A stretch of 64,000 nucleotides of DNA from Chamaelirium japonicum (GCA_947650365.1 OX393549.1:88771556-88835555); one strand, 5' to 3'. Counted from the first letter of the stretch, positions 39,300-49,977 are shown. A program made the numbers and translations. Notes: generated from the letters alone by a model not told the origin.

Positions 39300-39640
39300 A
39301 TTCATATGACTACACCCAGAGTGGTTGGTGATCTTTCAACAATTAATGTGTCATTCACCTCTCCAGAACATAATATGCACTTCCTCGATCTCTCGCATGT
39401 TGGAGAGGTTTCCTGTTCAACTTCCAGTATGGACACCGTGGAGCGAACCTTCCCTTATGGCCATTGTGCCTTCTTTCCACGTGCGAATCCAGACCGTTGA
39501 TGTCATGTTCACGGGATTCTGAAAATAATAAATAGCAGTTGTTGATGTCTCCCCCCATTTCGATCTTCGGACCTCATTGAGCTCTTGTTCTGGCGCCTCG
39601 TCCTTTGACCGCCTAGTTAGTCCAGAAAAAAAAAAAAACA
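39300..39640 (+). repeat. Repeat K, copy 4 with A-rich tail
   Basis: CTCTCGCATGTTGGAGAGGT, CCATTGTGCCTTCTTTCCAC, CGTTGATGTCATGTTCACGG and a final TTAGTCCAGAAAAAAAAAAA. The most complete uninterrupted K copy. Confidence 0.6.
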
Positions 39641-39683
39641 TAATATGCATTTTTCCTTAAAAAAAAAGCGTAATATGTATGTA

Positions 39684-40033
39684 TCTAATAGTATCATACT
39701 AAAATTGAGCCCTCTTTCTTGTTTTGTGACACATGGATCACTTTTGAAGTGTCAAAATCATTCTCCCGTACGAAAACGTGGCTATCTCTCATAAATTCTA
39801 TTAAAGATCTACCATAAAGATGATAAATACCATAACATAATTTTTAATGGATATTTGATATTAATTAAAAAATTTATTAGTATTAATTATCTCTTTCTCT
39901 CTCTAAAAGTGAGTCACACTCGGATGAGTGAATCTCAATCATTCCAGATTTCATATTTTTGGATGACTGCGTGTCATCTATACTAAATGGCATGTATCAA
40001 ATTCATTCGGACATTGCGCATGTTTCGGACTAG
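39684..40033 (+). mobile_element. Mini-Helitron N3, 350 bp
   Basis: A then TCTAATAGTATCATACTAAA at the left and GCATGTTTCGGACTAG then T at the right (CTAG 40030-40033). Homologous along its length to N1 and N2. Confidence 0.7.
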
Positions 40034-40223
40034 TTCATTCCTAAACAGAAAGCAGCTAGTCCATTCCGCCCACTAGCAGTCAACTGGGAATCATACGACT
40101 GCACCGGTCCCAAACTGACCTTGCTATTCTTTCTCCCCCCTTCCATGCCCACTAGTTTCTTGGCCACATGACTGCAATCTAAGCTGTAGATGAGCTGAAA
40201 TATTAGCCATGACAAGTCTATCT

Positions 40224-40285
<62 letters not shown>

Positions 40286-40562
40286 GGAATTATTATATGG
40301 TTAATACTGGTTGTCACTTTCTGAGTTGAAAGGTAGATAGTTCTTTCTTTTTCATATTTTTTATTTCCATTCATCCACAGTTGTAGAATCTTATAATTAT
40401 AATATATTTGTGATGAGGGTTACGTAAGCTATGAAGAAAGTAGACTCCATGCTGACGTGGCCAGGTAATTAGTGAGAAGCTTCAGGGCCACTGCTCTGGC
40501 TGATTAGTGAGAAGCTTCAGGTAATTAGGGAAAGTATATCATTGTAGCAATTTCAGACTGCT
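40034..40562. other. No gene recognised; (GA)n tract
   Basis: (GA)n at 40226-40282. A direct repeat ATTAGTGAGAAGCTTCAGG lies at 40471 and 40503. No coding sequence is evident. Confidence 0.5.
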
Positions 40563-40571
40563 ACAATATTG

Positions 40572-42709
40572 ATGTTGGTGAGTTTGGATCCGTCCGTGGA
40601 TCTAGAAAACCTTGGAGATTTTCCTCCCCTAATCTATTCTCTTCATAGCCCCAAATCATCATTGGGTGGTTCTATGACAAAGGGGAGCGGAGGAGGCGGA
40701 GATGCTACAGCTGTTGATGTTGGTGAGTTTGGCGCACATCAAGTGTTTGTCGATATTTTCGAACCAGGTTTGGGGCCTTCCTCGGAGAAAGGTCAAGGTA
40801 CAGTAGGAGCTTGCAAGGCTAAACATATCATAGGGAAATCGTGGAGTGCCATTTGTGGAGGATCATCTTTTAAGGCGGAGGATCTTCGGCTACATTACGT
40901 CGAGCCGGCAATGTGCAATGGGGTTAAGTATGCTATCTTGCCTTCTAGTGAGATTGAAGCAAATTTGAGGGGTTGGGAGCATACACTGGTAGGCTATGTT
41001 GTGGGAAGAAAGCCCTTCTTTCCAAAGTTTCAAGATGTGATGCATAAATTATGGAAACCGGTGGGCGAGTTGGAAATATTTTCGAGGGAGAATGGCCTTT
41101 TTTATTCAAATTCCTGGTGGCTAGTGATAGCACTAGAACGCTAGAACAGGGCCCTTGGTACTTTGAGGACCGGCTTGTGGTCTTGAAGAGATGGAACAAG
41201 GATATAAAATACGACCGCGGTCCGCTCGATAAAATCCCCATATGGATTAGACTATCGGATCTACCGATCGATTGGTGGTCCAAGGAAAGTATTAGCCGTT
41301 TGACAAGCTTGATTGGGGTTCCTCTCACGAGAGACCGTCCGACTGCGCAAGGTGTTCGAAGGAACTATGCTAGATGTTGTGGCGAGATCAAATTTGGCGA
41401 TTAATTGCCCAATGCTGTATCGGGCCGAGGTGAAAATGAGGAAGTCCTCTTCATGCAGAAAGTATTATACGAGTGGAAGCCAACTAGCTGTGCAAAGTGC
41501 AGGATTTTCGGGCATGCTACCTTAGCTTGTGGTGGCAACGCACAGAAAAATTCGATTAATAGGACTGCTTATAGCTCCTATCGGGGACCCAGCTGGAAGA
41601 CGAGTGCATGCTAATGATGGTGCGAGGGGATGGAGGCCTGTGGGAGTTGCGTCTGGCAATTTCAGCAAGCCCCATACAGTGGGAGCTAATTGTGCTAACC
41701 GAGGAGTCGGAGGTTCTAAGGCTCATGTTAGTGAAGCAGCGTCAGTGATCCGGGAGACAGAGGTCAATCATTTGGCCACATCCATTGATGCAGGTGGTGG
41801 GCAGAAGACAAAGTACAGGGTGGCTACCAAGGTAGGGTTGCAGGTCTCTGGCTCTCGATTCTCGATCCTAGAGAATGAGCCTAGTTTCCCTTGTGAGGGA
41901 TCTCTAAGACGCGGGGTGGATGTGGAGACTCTTGCTGAAGATGGGGGTAAGGAGGCAGGGGACGGCCTCCTCGTGGAGCATGGTACCAAGTCTTAGGGAG
42001 GGGAGGCCTTGAGGGATCCAATTGGGCCAGTTGGTGATGCAACAAGTTATTCTGGTGCCGATGGTGGGCAACCAGAAGAGGGGAATCTTGAGTCGGGCTC
42101 ACCCCGAGTGTCCGAAGTGGCTAATGTTGTAGGCGAAAGCAGCGATGCAGGGACAGCAGCTGCTGCAGTTCAAATTGAAGAGGTCAGTAGGGGAACCGAT
42201 GATGACCATCTGGGGACTGGTCAGAAGGAAAGGGTGGGTTCCGGGGATCCAGAGGAGGGGCTTTCCTTAGGTTTCAATAGTGGAACTATTAAGGAGAAGC
42301 CCTTGGATGGTAATCTGGTGAGTGTTGTTGCAGAGGATGGGAGTTTTTGCTGCCGAGTGCGCCATTTGGATTTGGGGGATGAAGTTAATGTTTCGGAGGC
42401 TGTGGACGCGGCCGTAGAGCTAGCAGCGGAGAGTATAGGTGAGGAGATCACTGACTTTCTCATTGAAGCATCGGTAGTAAGCAGTGAACTCCCTGCATCA
42501 TCTAGAGTTGGAGTTGGAAGTGCAGTTGAGGAGTTAATGGAGAAGCAGCAGCAGGTCAACGAGGACAACTCGGGAGTCAGCAACGGTGAGGCAGCCCATG
42601 GGATTTCTATTCCTGCTGTAGCCCCACCCTCGGATGATGGGGTTTCACAAGTTGGAGGCCTGGTGGAGGGGAGACTCGCTCGCTGTAGTCCTAGACTAGC
42701 TAATCGGGG
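40572..42709 (+). pseudogene. LINE ORF1 protein (DUF4283 and zinc knuckle), N-terminal part
   Basis: Plant L1 ORF1 acts as an RNA-binding partner of the element's own RNA. The DUF4283-like part runs about 40840-41400: WSAICGGSSFKAEDLRLHYV, LVGYVVGRKPFFPKFQDVMH, GPWYFEDRLVVLKRW and IPIWIRLSDLPIDWW. The zinc knuckle CAKCRIFGHATLAC is near 41487-41530. A long acidic, low-complexity tail follows (41530-42709). It is spread over at least three frames with shifts near 41110, 41410 and 41530, so it is not functional. The 3' end is cut by the solo LTR and resumes at 44776. Confidence 0.82.
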
Positions 42710-44770
42710 TGTAGACACACGAATTTCGTCGGACCCGAACCCGACTTACGTGTGCCGATACGGATGCAAACCCGACACACGGACCCAACTCGCTCGCGCC
42801 AACGTGGATGCAAACCAGACACGCAGACCCGACTCGCGCGCGCCGGCATGGACTCGGACCCCGCCCCAAGAGGGGCCGGCCCCTACTAGGGTCCGAACCC
42901 TATAGGGCCGGCCCTAGTGGGGACCGAACCCCAAGGAGGGGCCGGCCGGCCCTGCAAGGAAAGAAAAGAAGAAAGAAAGAAAAGAAAAAGGAAAGAAAAG
43001 AAAGGAAAGAAAAGAAAAGGAAAGAAAAGAAAAAGGAAAGAGAAGAAAAGGAAAGAAAAGGAAAAAATACCGCCATGCGCGGGGGGAGGTAGCGTATGAC
43101 GTCTGCGCACACGCGGATCTGCGCCGATCCCTCGATCCGACGCACAAGACGAAGCGCCCGATCGCCATCGATTTCGTGTGCGAAATCCAGCCATAATTGC
43201 ACCCGCCAGAAAAGGAAAACAACTAAATGTTATTCCCCTCATCAATGGATGAATAAAATCCGGGTAATTATGAGAGAGATACAAGGGGATTTAAAATTAA
43301 AGAGTTTCCATATCTCTCTCCCCACCTCTTTGCCTATAAATAGAGGGGGCGGGGGAAGGAAAAAAAAGGGTCGAGAAATTGAAGACGAAGCGCCAGAGCT
43401 CTGCAGAAGAAAGCACGCTTCTTCATCGACCCAAGGCTTCACGAGGCACAGTCAAGCCTGTCCCGAGGGATCGGCTTACTGAAAGTCCTCATCAACGTGA
43501 AGGCCCTTGCGCACGAAGATCACCCCTTCGACTCCGTTCACGAAGAAGAAAGCTCGGAGAAGAAGAACCCTTCGACTCCGAGGACGCCAGAAGCAAAGGC
43601 CGGAGAAGAAGAGGAGCGGCACTACCCCGTCGTCTCCAACAAGCTTCGACTCCGATCAAGCCCAAAAGCCCGGAGAAGAAGAGGAGCGGCACTACCCCGT
43701 CGTCTCCAACAAGCTTCGACTCCGATCAAGCCCAAAAGCCCGGAGAAGAAGAGGAGCGGCACTACCCCGTCGTCTCCAACAAGTCCTCGATCCCGATCAA
43801 GCCCCAAAGCCCGGAGGAGAGAAGCGAAGCGTCATCACCCCGTCGTCTTCGACAAACATCTGCACCATCCACGAAGAAGAAAGGCTGGAACAGATCATCT
43901 GAAGCGTCACTACCCCGTCGTCTTCATCAACAAAAGCCGACGCTACAACCGTCGCACGGAGATCGGTGCTACCCCCACCATCTTCAAAAGCATTCTTCGA
44001 CCCCGATCACGCCAAAGAAGCCCGGAGAAGAAGAGAAGTCCAGTCGACACGCAAACCGTCGAAGCACCGGAGGAGTAGCCCACGTCGTTCGAAGAAGAAG
44101 ATCGAGTAGACGCCGAAGCTAAAGCAACGCAAGAAGCCAAAGTAAAGCCCCAGTAAAGCCCGCGCCAAAGCAAAGCAAGTGCCAAAGCCAAGCGACTACG
44201 CCGGCCACGAGCAAAAGCACCGCACGTTCTAGCCGATACGACGCGAAGTCCGGAAGAACGAAAGCATCGCAAGTCTCTCCCAGCTACGTCTAAGTGCAAG
44301 CGCCGAAGCAAAGCAAAAGCCAGAGCCACGCCGGAGCCAAGCCAAAGCCAAAAAGCCAAAGCCAAAGCCGACGCCAAAATCTCGATCGACGCCGCGAACC
44401 GACGATCAAGGACACCGAGGTCAAGCAAGGAACGAGGAAGACACGAAGACCGAGGAACGAAGCCGAAAACCCCCTAGCCGAGAAAGCGCGAAGCACGGAA
44501 GGGACAAAGCAACGGTGGACATTCCTTAGCCTCTCCAAAACCCTCTCCCTGTAAAACCCCTGTCCTGGGCAGCCCCTTCAGAGCTCTCGCACGAACACCA
44601 CGTGGAGACGCGGATCAAAGGGATCCCCCAGAAGATCTTTCCCACAATCCCCTGATCAAAACTCGCCGCAACCCGGACTCGCTACACCCGAGCAACCCGG
44701 GTCCCGGCCACAATTGTAATCTCGTGTGATTCGCAATAAAGACGACCCGCGCTTTTTTTCCGCGTCCACA
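42710..44770 (+). mobile_element. Solo LTR (Ty3/gypsy family), 2061 bp
   Basis: Starts TGTAGACACACGAATTTCG and ends GCGTCCACA, flanked by an exact 5-bp TSD CGGGG (42705-42709 and 44771-44775). The uninserted LINE copy at 2560-3440 reads straight across this point. It contains a purine-rich block (42955-43070), an AATAAA near the 3' end and a 70-bp tandem repeat. Related LTR sequence is in the fossil at 34345-35560. It looks whole as a solo LTR. Confidence 0.85.
43601..43880. repeat. 70-bp tandem repeat inside the solo LTR
   Basis: CGGAGAAGAAGAGGAGCGGC begins near-identical units at 43601, 43671 and 43741, with a diverged fourth at about 43812. It causes the repetitive frames seen there on both strands. 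Confidence 0.92.
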
Positions 44771-44775
44771 CGGGG

Positions 44776-45060
44776 GTCGGACTCAATTGAAGCCAAGGCT
44801 TCGCTTCGAGCCAAATCTCGAGCCCATGAATCCGACATGCACCGCCGACCACCACGACCTAGGATCACACGCATGTAGGATCTTCAGGATCAATTGTCCA
44901 AATTTGATGGAGATGATCTGAGCCTACCCCTCAACCTGCTGGAAGACAACACCATCTTTGATTTAGCTTCGGCTGCCGGCTTATCCATCAAGGGGAAAGG
45001 CTTGGGATCATTCCTAGCACAGATCTGTGATTTGGAAAGATCCCGGGCTGCAAAGCCTTA
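44776..45060 (+). pseudogene. LINE ORF1, C-terminal part
   Basis: Continues ORF1 after the solo LTR. Its end reads LPLNLLEDNTIFDLASAAGL then SIKGKGLGSFLAQICDLERS and stops near 45058. The same C-terminus is found in copies 1, 3 and 4, which marks it as the conserved end of this ORF1. Confidence 0.75.
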
Positions 45061-45284
45061 GGACTTTCGGGTTTTTCATTTTTCTTTGCTTGTAGTGCAG
45101 GGCGATTTTGTTAGTCCATGTTGGAAGTGGGTACACCTCGGGTGTCGATGCCTCTTAGGCATTCTCTGTACTTTCTTTTTATTTTAATAAACAGGTAGGG
45201 GTCTAGGCCGAACCCCCCCTCATCTCACTAGAGGGATTCTCAAAAAAAAAAAAAACAATATTTCAGGTTGCTACAGTGATTTTG

Positions 45285-45445
45285 GTTAGGTTTAAGGATA
45301 GGATTCACTGTTCGGGGTATAGAATTAGGATTATGATTAAGCTTAGGGTTAGGGTTCACTATTATGGTTAGATTTAGGGTTCATTCTTTAGGGTATTAAA
45401 TTAGGGTTAGGGTTAAGTTTAGGGTTAGGATTCACGATTAGGGGT
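45285..45445. repeat. Degenerate telomere-like repeats
   Basis: Interspersed TTTAGGG, TTAGGGTTAGGG and GGATTCAC(T/G) units (for example TTAGGGTTAGGGTTCACTAT). They resemble interstitial Arabidopsis-type telomere repeats mixed with another ~75-bp unit (GGTATAGAATTAGG / GGTATTAAATTAGG). Confidence 0.6.
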
Positions 45446-45740
45446 ATAGAAGTATATGGTAAATGGAAGAGCATGTGAATTTGTATGGTTTGAAAAGTCA
45501 AATAAGTAGTTGGATGGATTCATTTTTAAGTGCGGAAAGTTACATGGACTTTTCATTAAGATGCTAATTTGAGCATCTTTAATGCTAATGTGATATTTTG
45601 TCAGGGACCTACCACTAAATCCCCCTAAAAACAATCCTTAGAAACAACAACCGAGAAAACATTTCCAAGATTTAACCATAAGCAAAAGACAGTCCGAACA
45701 GCCAACTATTTGGAGTTAACCTCGGTACCACCAATCGATG
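45446..45740. other. Nothing recognised
   Basis: AT-rich spacer. Open frames on the minus strand lack any domain. Confidence 0.4.
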
Positions 45741-45754
45741 AGTGCGGAATCTCT

Positions 45755-46053
45755 CAGAACGGAGCTTACTAGTGAAATCTCTCGTGATGCCCTGGTACTC
45801 GGAAAGGAGATTACCAGTGAAATGTGTTCTCTTATTTTGGTCTGTACGCAACTTTGGCAGCAGGTGCCAAGAGTTTTGGTGAAATGGATGTCGAGGATGG
45901 CTAATCGTACGGCTCACTGAATGGCGAGAGAAGCCTGTATAAATGGGGTTGAAGAATACTGGTAGTCCGGATTTCCGAATGTAATATCGGTCCTTGTTTA
46001 TGAAGACCTCCAGGTCATTATGTAATGGTCACCTCCAGACCATTAAAAAAAAA
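45755..46053 (+). mobile_element. Severely 5'-truncated LINE with RNase H-like (RVT_3) remnant
   Basis: Flanked by an exact 14-bp TSD AGTGCGGAATCTCT (45741-45754 and 46054-46067), with an A run just before the right copy. The frame reads EITSEMCSLILVC then WMSRMANRTAH and MAREACINGV, the end of an RNase H-like domain. This LINE type carries RNase H after the reverse transcriptase and differs from the zf-RVT-ended LINE at 23-26 kb. Confidence 0.75.
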
Positions 46054-46082
46054 AGTGCGGAATCTCTGAGACTATAACCTTA

Positions 46083-46222
46083 GGTTACAGAGATAGGTGA
46101 ATGCCACAGCAGTTCATTGCATGCCAGTTGGGGCTGAATGTGATTCACCCACCGTTTGGGACTGGTTGTAATGGACGGTTGTGTTTCACCTTTGGATTTC
46201 ACCAGCCTATCTGTTATAACCA
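46083..46222. mobile_element. Possible small MITE, ~140 bp
   Basis: Imperfect inverted ends GGTTACAGAGATAGGTGAA and GGTTATAACAGATAGGCTGG. No clear TSD was found. Confidence 0.35.
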
Positions 46223-46309
46223 CATAGGATCATGTATTCCTTTAGTCTCTTCGCCTCCTGTGCCTGGCTAGCACCGTCTGAATCCACCTGGGTGGGAGTC
46301 ACCAACCCT

Positions 46310-46500
46310 AGTGCTGAGGAGTTCAGATCTCCTCCAGTCGGTCGACACCGGTCGGTGGGCTCGATGCATATCACAGTCGCATGCAGTCGACTGGAGTACA
46401 ATTCACGTTTGTGCTGCTTGCCATTGTGCGCGTGTGATGCGTGTCGGGACCACCGACCAGGGCCGACCGACTGGAGGAGATATGAACTCAGTGCTGAGCT
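46310..46500. mobile_element. Foldback MITE, ~190 bp
   Basis: CTCCTCCAGTCGGTCGACAC at the left pairs with GGCCGACCGACTGGAGGAGA at the right, giving arms of about 45 bp inside GAGTTCAGATCTCC / GGAGATATGAACTC. It is GC-rich, with a CGACTGGAG/CAGTCG loop region. Confidence 0.65.
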
Positions 46501-46715
46501 GACCACACCAACCAATTTTTGTCTTCTATATCTCTAGAAACCACATCGTATGCGGTGCTGCGGTTGATCTAATGACTTCAGAGCATTAGGGATAGAGTTG
46601 GGATAAGCCAAGTTAGGCTTTGTGATTGATAGATCAAAGTGTCTCCAAGAAGAAAACAACAAAAGCATTGGTTGGTGGTGATGCTGCTGAAGCTAGTGTT
46701 GGAGACACTACTGGT

Positions 46716-47141
46716 AGGGCTGGCAATTTCGGACCCGACACGACCCGACACAAAGATAGCGGGTCTGGGTCAAGGCTAAACGGGTTCAGGTCGTAAACGG
46801 GTCGACACGATAGATCCGTTTAATAAACGGGTCTGGACACGGTAGACCCAGAAAGACCCGTTTGGTATTCAACGGGTCGTGTCGGGTCTACCCGCAATCC
46901 GATACTATAATATATAATACCAGCGGGTCTTTCGGGTCAGGTCGGGTCGAGTCGGATTGGGTCGGATCGGGTCAACCGAATAGACCCGGGTGGTAAACGG
47001 GTCTTATCGGGTCTACCCATTTATTAGCGGATCGGGCACAGGTTTAGGATCTAGACACGATTAGTTAAACGGGTCGGGTCCGGGTCTAGGGTTTTTGGCA
47101 TGACACGAACCCGACACGACACGACCCATTGCCACCCCTAA
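46716..47141. mobile_element. hAT-type MITE, 426 bp, exact 8-bp TSD
   Basis: TSD CTACTGGT at 46708-46715 and 47142-47149. Ends AGGGCTGGCAATTTCGG and inverted AGGGGTGGCAATGGGTCG. The interior is almost wholly GACCCG/CGGGTC-type sequence, the same style as 27334-27831. Confidence 0.85.
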
Positions 47142-47484
47142 CTACTGGTGATGCGGATGCTAGTGACGGTACTGAGATAGTTGGTGATTCTGATATTGGT
47201 GATGATACTGTGACAGCTGGTGATGCTAATGCTGACACAGCAGGTGCTATAGAGTGTGTCGCTGCAAATAAGGAAGTGCGAGCCGATATTGAAGAGTGTA
47301 ATGCAGCTGAGATTTGGTTTGTGCTGATGTCGTGTTGCGAACAGAGGCATGTGATGGGGATCATGTGGTGGGGAGGTCTTCATGTGGTGGGGAGGTCTTC
47401 ATCTCGAAAGAGGAAGGATGATGCTGACGTGGATGATGCTGGTATTGCTGCGGTTACTGTCGTAATTGCAGCTAGTGTTGATAA

Positions 47485-48069
47485 CAGGGCTGGTTAAAAT
47501 ACCGACCGTATCGAAAAACCGAACCGAGTCAAGCCAAAGAACCAGTTAGTGGTCGGTTTTTTAGATATATAAGTCGGTTTCGGTTTTGAAATGTAAAAAA
47601 AACTGGGGTTCGATTTCGGTTTCGGTTTTGTATAAAAAAACAATTTCACACCGAACCGAACCGAAGAGATTTATTAAGAACAATATTTTCTATTATTGAC
47701 CAATATGATAATCAACATACTATTAACAAAAGCATGATTTGGTGCAGAATTTTGAGATATACAATTAAAATCATAACTAATGTTAGCTATTTGTTATGGG
47801 TATAATTTTGAAATAACTCTAAACGATGAACAAAATTTGAAGGTCATGGATGGAAAAACAATCTCATTCAAGGTCATTAGTTCATGATCACATTTTTAAA
47901 ACAAAACTGGACAAACCGACCAAACTGAACCGACTTCGGATCGGTCGGTTCATTAGTAGATCTATCGAAGTTGGTTCGGTTTTGGTTCGATCAAACTCAA
48001 AACCGACACTATCGGTTCGGTGGCAAATAGACTCTCAAAATCGATCGAACCGAACCGTGAACATCCCTA
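47485..48069. mobile_element. hAT-type MITE, 585 bp, exact 8-bp TSD
   Basis: TSD GTTGATAA at 47477-47484 and 48070-48077. Ends CAGGGCTGGTTAAAAT and inverted TAGGGATGTTCACGG. The interior is rich in ACCGAACCG/CGGTTCGGT on both strands. A different family from the GACCCG elements. Confidence 0.8.
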
Positions 48070-48609
48070 GTTGATAATACAGAGTGTGAGGCCATTCATA
48101 AGGATGTTGAAGGTGTGACTTGTGTTGATGTTGAGGTGAGGGGAGAGGCTAGTGATGGGGGCATGTGGTTGCTATAGATTCGAAGTAGCTGGTTTCCTAC
48201 AATGAAGTGAATAGACCGAAGGAGAAGTTTATTTGGAGGAGTGCAAGAAAATTGATTCGAACATACGGCAAATCGGATCCTCTGGTTCAGAATCTTAGGG
48301 GTCAGGTGTTGACCCTTGGCATGAGGAGCAAAGCCTACCTATCAATATGTTGGAGGACATCACTCTTCCCAAATTAGCATTGTCCACCGGCTTCTCGCTT
48401 TCAAGTGACGTAGAGGGTATTAAGTACGTCATTTCTAGCTCATATTAGCGAGTTGTAAAGGCCTATGTTTTGAGACTTGAGGTAGTTTTTAGTTCTGTTT
48501 TCTTATCTAGAGAGTCGGGACTGATTGTGACGGACCTGTGCTTGTCGAGGTTTTTTTTTTAGTAGTTTGTTTGCCTCTTAGGCACTGTTTGTAAGTTCTT
48601 TTTTAATAG

Positions 48610-49977
48610 GGCGCCTGATCCTGGTTAATTTCGTCCTGTCGGTCATCCCTTCCTACTATCTCTCTTTCTACCACTTTTCGAATTGGGTGATCAGCCGGAT
48701 TGACCGGCTTCGACGCATCATCTTGTGGAGAGGGGCCTCGGGCGACGCAGTGTCTTATCCCCTTCTGTCTTGGGGTAGTGTCTGCTAGTCCAAGGAGCAG
48801 AGGGGATTGAGGGTCTTGAACCTGCGTGACTTCAACCAGGCAATGCTGGGGAAATGGTGGTGGAGGCTACAATCAGGTGCCGGGGACATCTGGAGGAATG
48901 TGATCACGGCGAGAAACTTCAGGATATTCTCCCCCCTTCATTCCAGATCAAGAGTCTCAGGGCCGATCTCGCCTTTCTAGAAGGGCATCTCCAAGGTCTC
49001 TTAGATCTACCGTTGCGGTTCCAGGTTAGTTGTGGGGAGCGGTTCGAAGATTCGCTTCTGGGAAGACCTCTGGCTGGGAGAACTACCGTTGAGGACGTTG
49101 TTCTTCAACCTCTACGCCCTGGCTCCAGTAAAACAAGCTTCTGTCCGTTCTCAGGCTTGTGTACGTGGGGGGACCACAGACTGGAGACTGTGATTCTCGG
49201 GGCCCATTCCTTTAGAACACCTTCAGAAGATGGACCATTTGTTGGAGCTCCTGAGAGGGATTTACCTCTTAGACGCGCATGACTGGGCGGGGTGGCAATG
49301 GACCAGCTCGGGGGCCTACTCCGTCCGGAGCTGCTATACCTTCCTCAACTTCGGGGGGATCCCTTGCCCCCCGGCGAAGGCGATCTGGCGGGCTAAATGC
49401 CCCCCCAAGACAAAGATCTTCATGCTAATCGCTCTCCGGAACAGAATCCTTACGAAGGTCAACCTTATGCGGAGGAACCATCCGGGAGTTTCTGACCCGA
49501 CCTGCGGCCTGTGCGGCAGGGAAGAGGAGGCTACTGACCACCTACTGATGGGGTGCGACTACTCGAGGTCTGTGTGGACCCACTTCACTAGCCACTTGGG
49601 TGTCAAACCGATTCCGGAATCCGTGGCTGGGTTGTGGGGACTATGGCGTCGCAGGTGCTTCAGTGGCCCAGATAGACGCGGTTGGGATATGCTCGTCATC
49701 AGGATCTTGTGGTCCTTATGGCTGGAGAGGAATCAGAGGACCTTTGAGGGGCGTTCACTGCAGACGGATTGGATAATCCTCATGACGAAGTCGCTGGTAC
49801 ACCTTTAATTGGGCGTCCTGTGCTTAGGAGGGAGCGAAGTCTTTTCTATTGAACTTTTGTATTAACACTCCTTGAGGTGTAATTCTATTCCCCCTTCTTT
49901 TCTAATAAACAGGTTGGGGTCCGGGTCGAACCCCCTCCCCCCCCCCCCCACTTCTAAAGGGATTTCTCAAACAAAAA
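48610..49977 (+). mobile_element. L1-type LINE, 5'-truncated, ORF2 3' part
   Basis: Begins inside ORF2 (VIPSYYLSFYHFSNWVISRI at about 48640-48700), runs through the reverse-transcriptase C-terminal region and zf-RVT, and ends with a tail TCTAATAAACAGGTTGGGGT at about 49894. Same family as 23138-26714 in opposite orientation. It starts where ORF1-only copy 3 ends. Confidence 0.82.
49230..49808 (+). pseudogene. LINE ORF2 C-terminal fragment with zf-RVT
   Basis: 192 open codons: WTSSGAYSVRSCYTFLNFGG, CPPAKAIWRAKCPPKTKIF, NRILTKVNLMRRNHPGVSD and the zinc-binding CGLCGREEEATDHLLMGC, then a stop at 49806. The upstream parts of ORF2 are in other frames (48630-49230). Not a host gene. Confidence 0.85.

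Larger units (their letters stand above)
40571..45254 (+). mobile_element. ORF1-only LINE copy 2, split by a solo LTR
   Basis: TSD ACAATATT at 40563-40570 and 45255-45262, and an A tail at 45242-45255. It contains ORF1 (40572-42709 and 44776-45060), then a ~190-bp 3' UTR with TTTAATAAACAGGTAGGGG, and no ORF2. The solo LTR occupies 42710-44770. The same ORF1-to-tail junction occurs in copy 1, so absence of ORF2 is a property of the family. Confidence 0.8.
46560..48609 (+). mobile_element. ORF1-only LINE copy 3, with two hAT MITEs inside
   Basis: Acidic low-complexity ORF1 tail (repeated GDA/GDT-type codons, 46660-47480) and the conserved C-terminus at about 48300-48440 (INMLEDITLPKLALSTGFSL). 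It then has a 3' UTR with GCCTCTTAGGCAC and TTTTTTAATAGG, homologous to 45150-45190. It is interrupted by MITEs at 46716-47141 and 47485-48069. The 5' limit is uncertain, and the piece abuts an ORF2 fragment at about 48610. Confidence 0.6.

Noticed and set aside
43601-43880. CRISPR-like regular repeat
   Set aside because: Direct 70-bp tandem units without spacers, in a eukaryotic LTR.
43379-44122. A 247-codon frame and its overlapping frames
   Set aside because: They come from the 70-bp tandem repeat within a solo LTR.
42710-44878. TGTAG as TSD of the LTR insertion (42710-42714 and 44874-44878)
   Set aside because: The LINE paralog at 2560-3440 shows LINE sequence already resumes at 44776, so 44874 lies inside the LINE. 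CGGGG with TG...CA limits fits better.
49230-49808. Host zinc-finger gene
   Set aside because: The CGLCG...DHLLMGC motif is the LINE zf-RVT domain, and it sits in a truncated LINE with a typical 3' tail.
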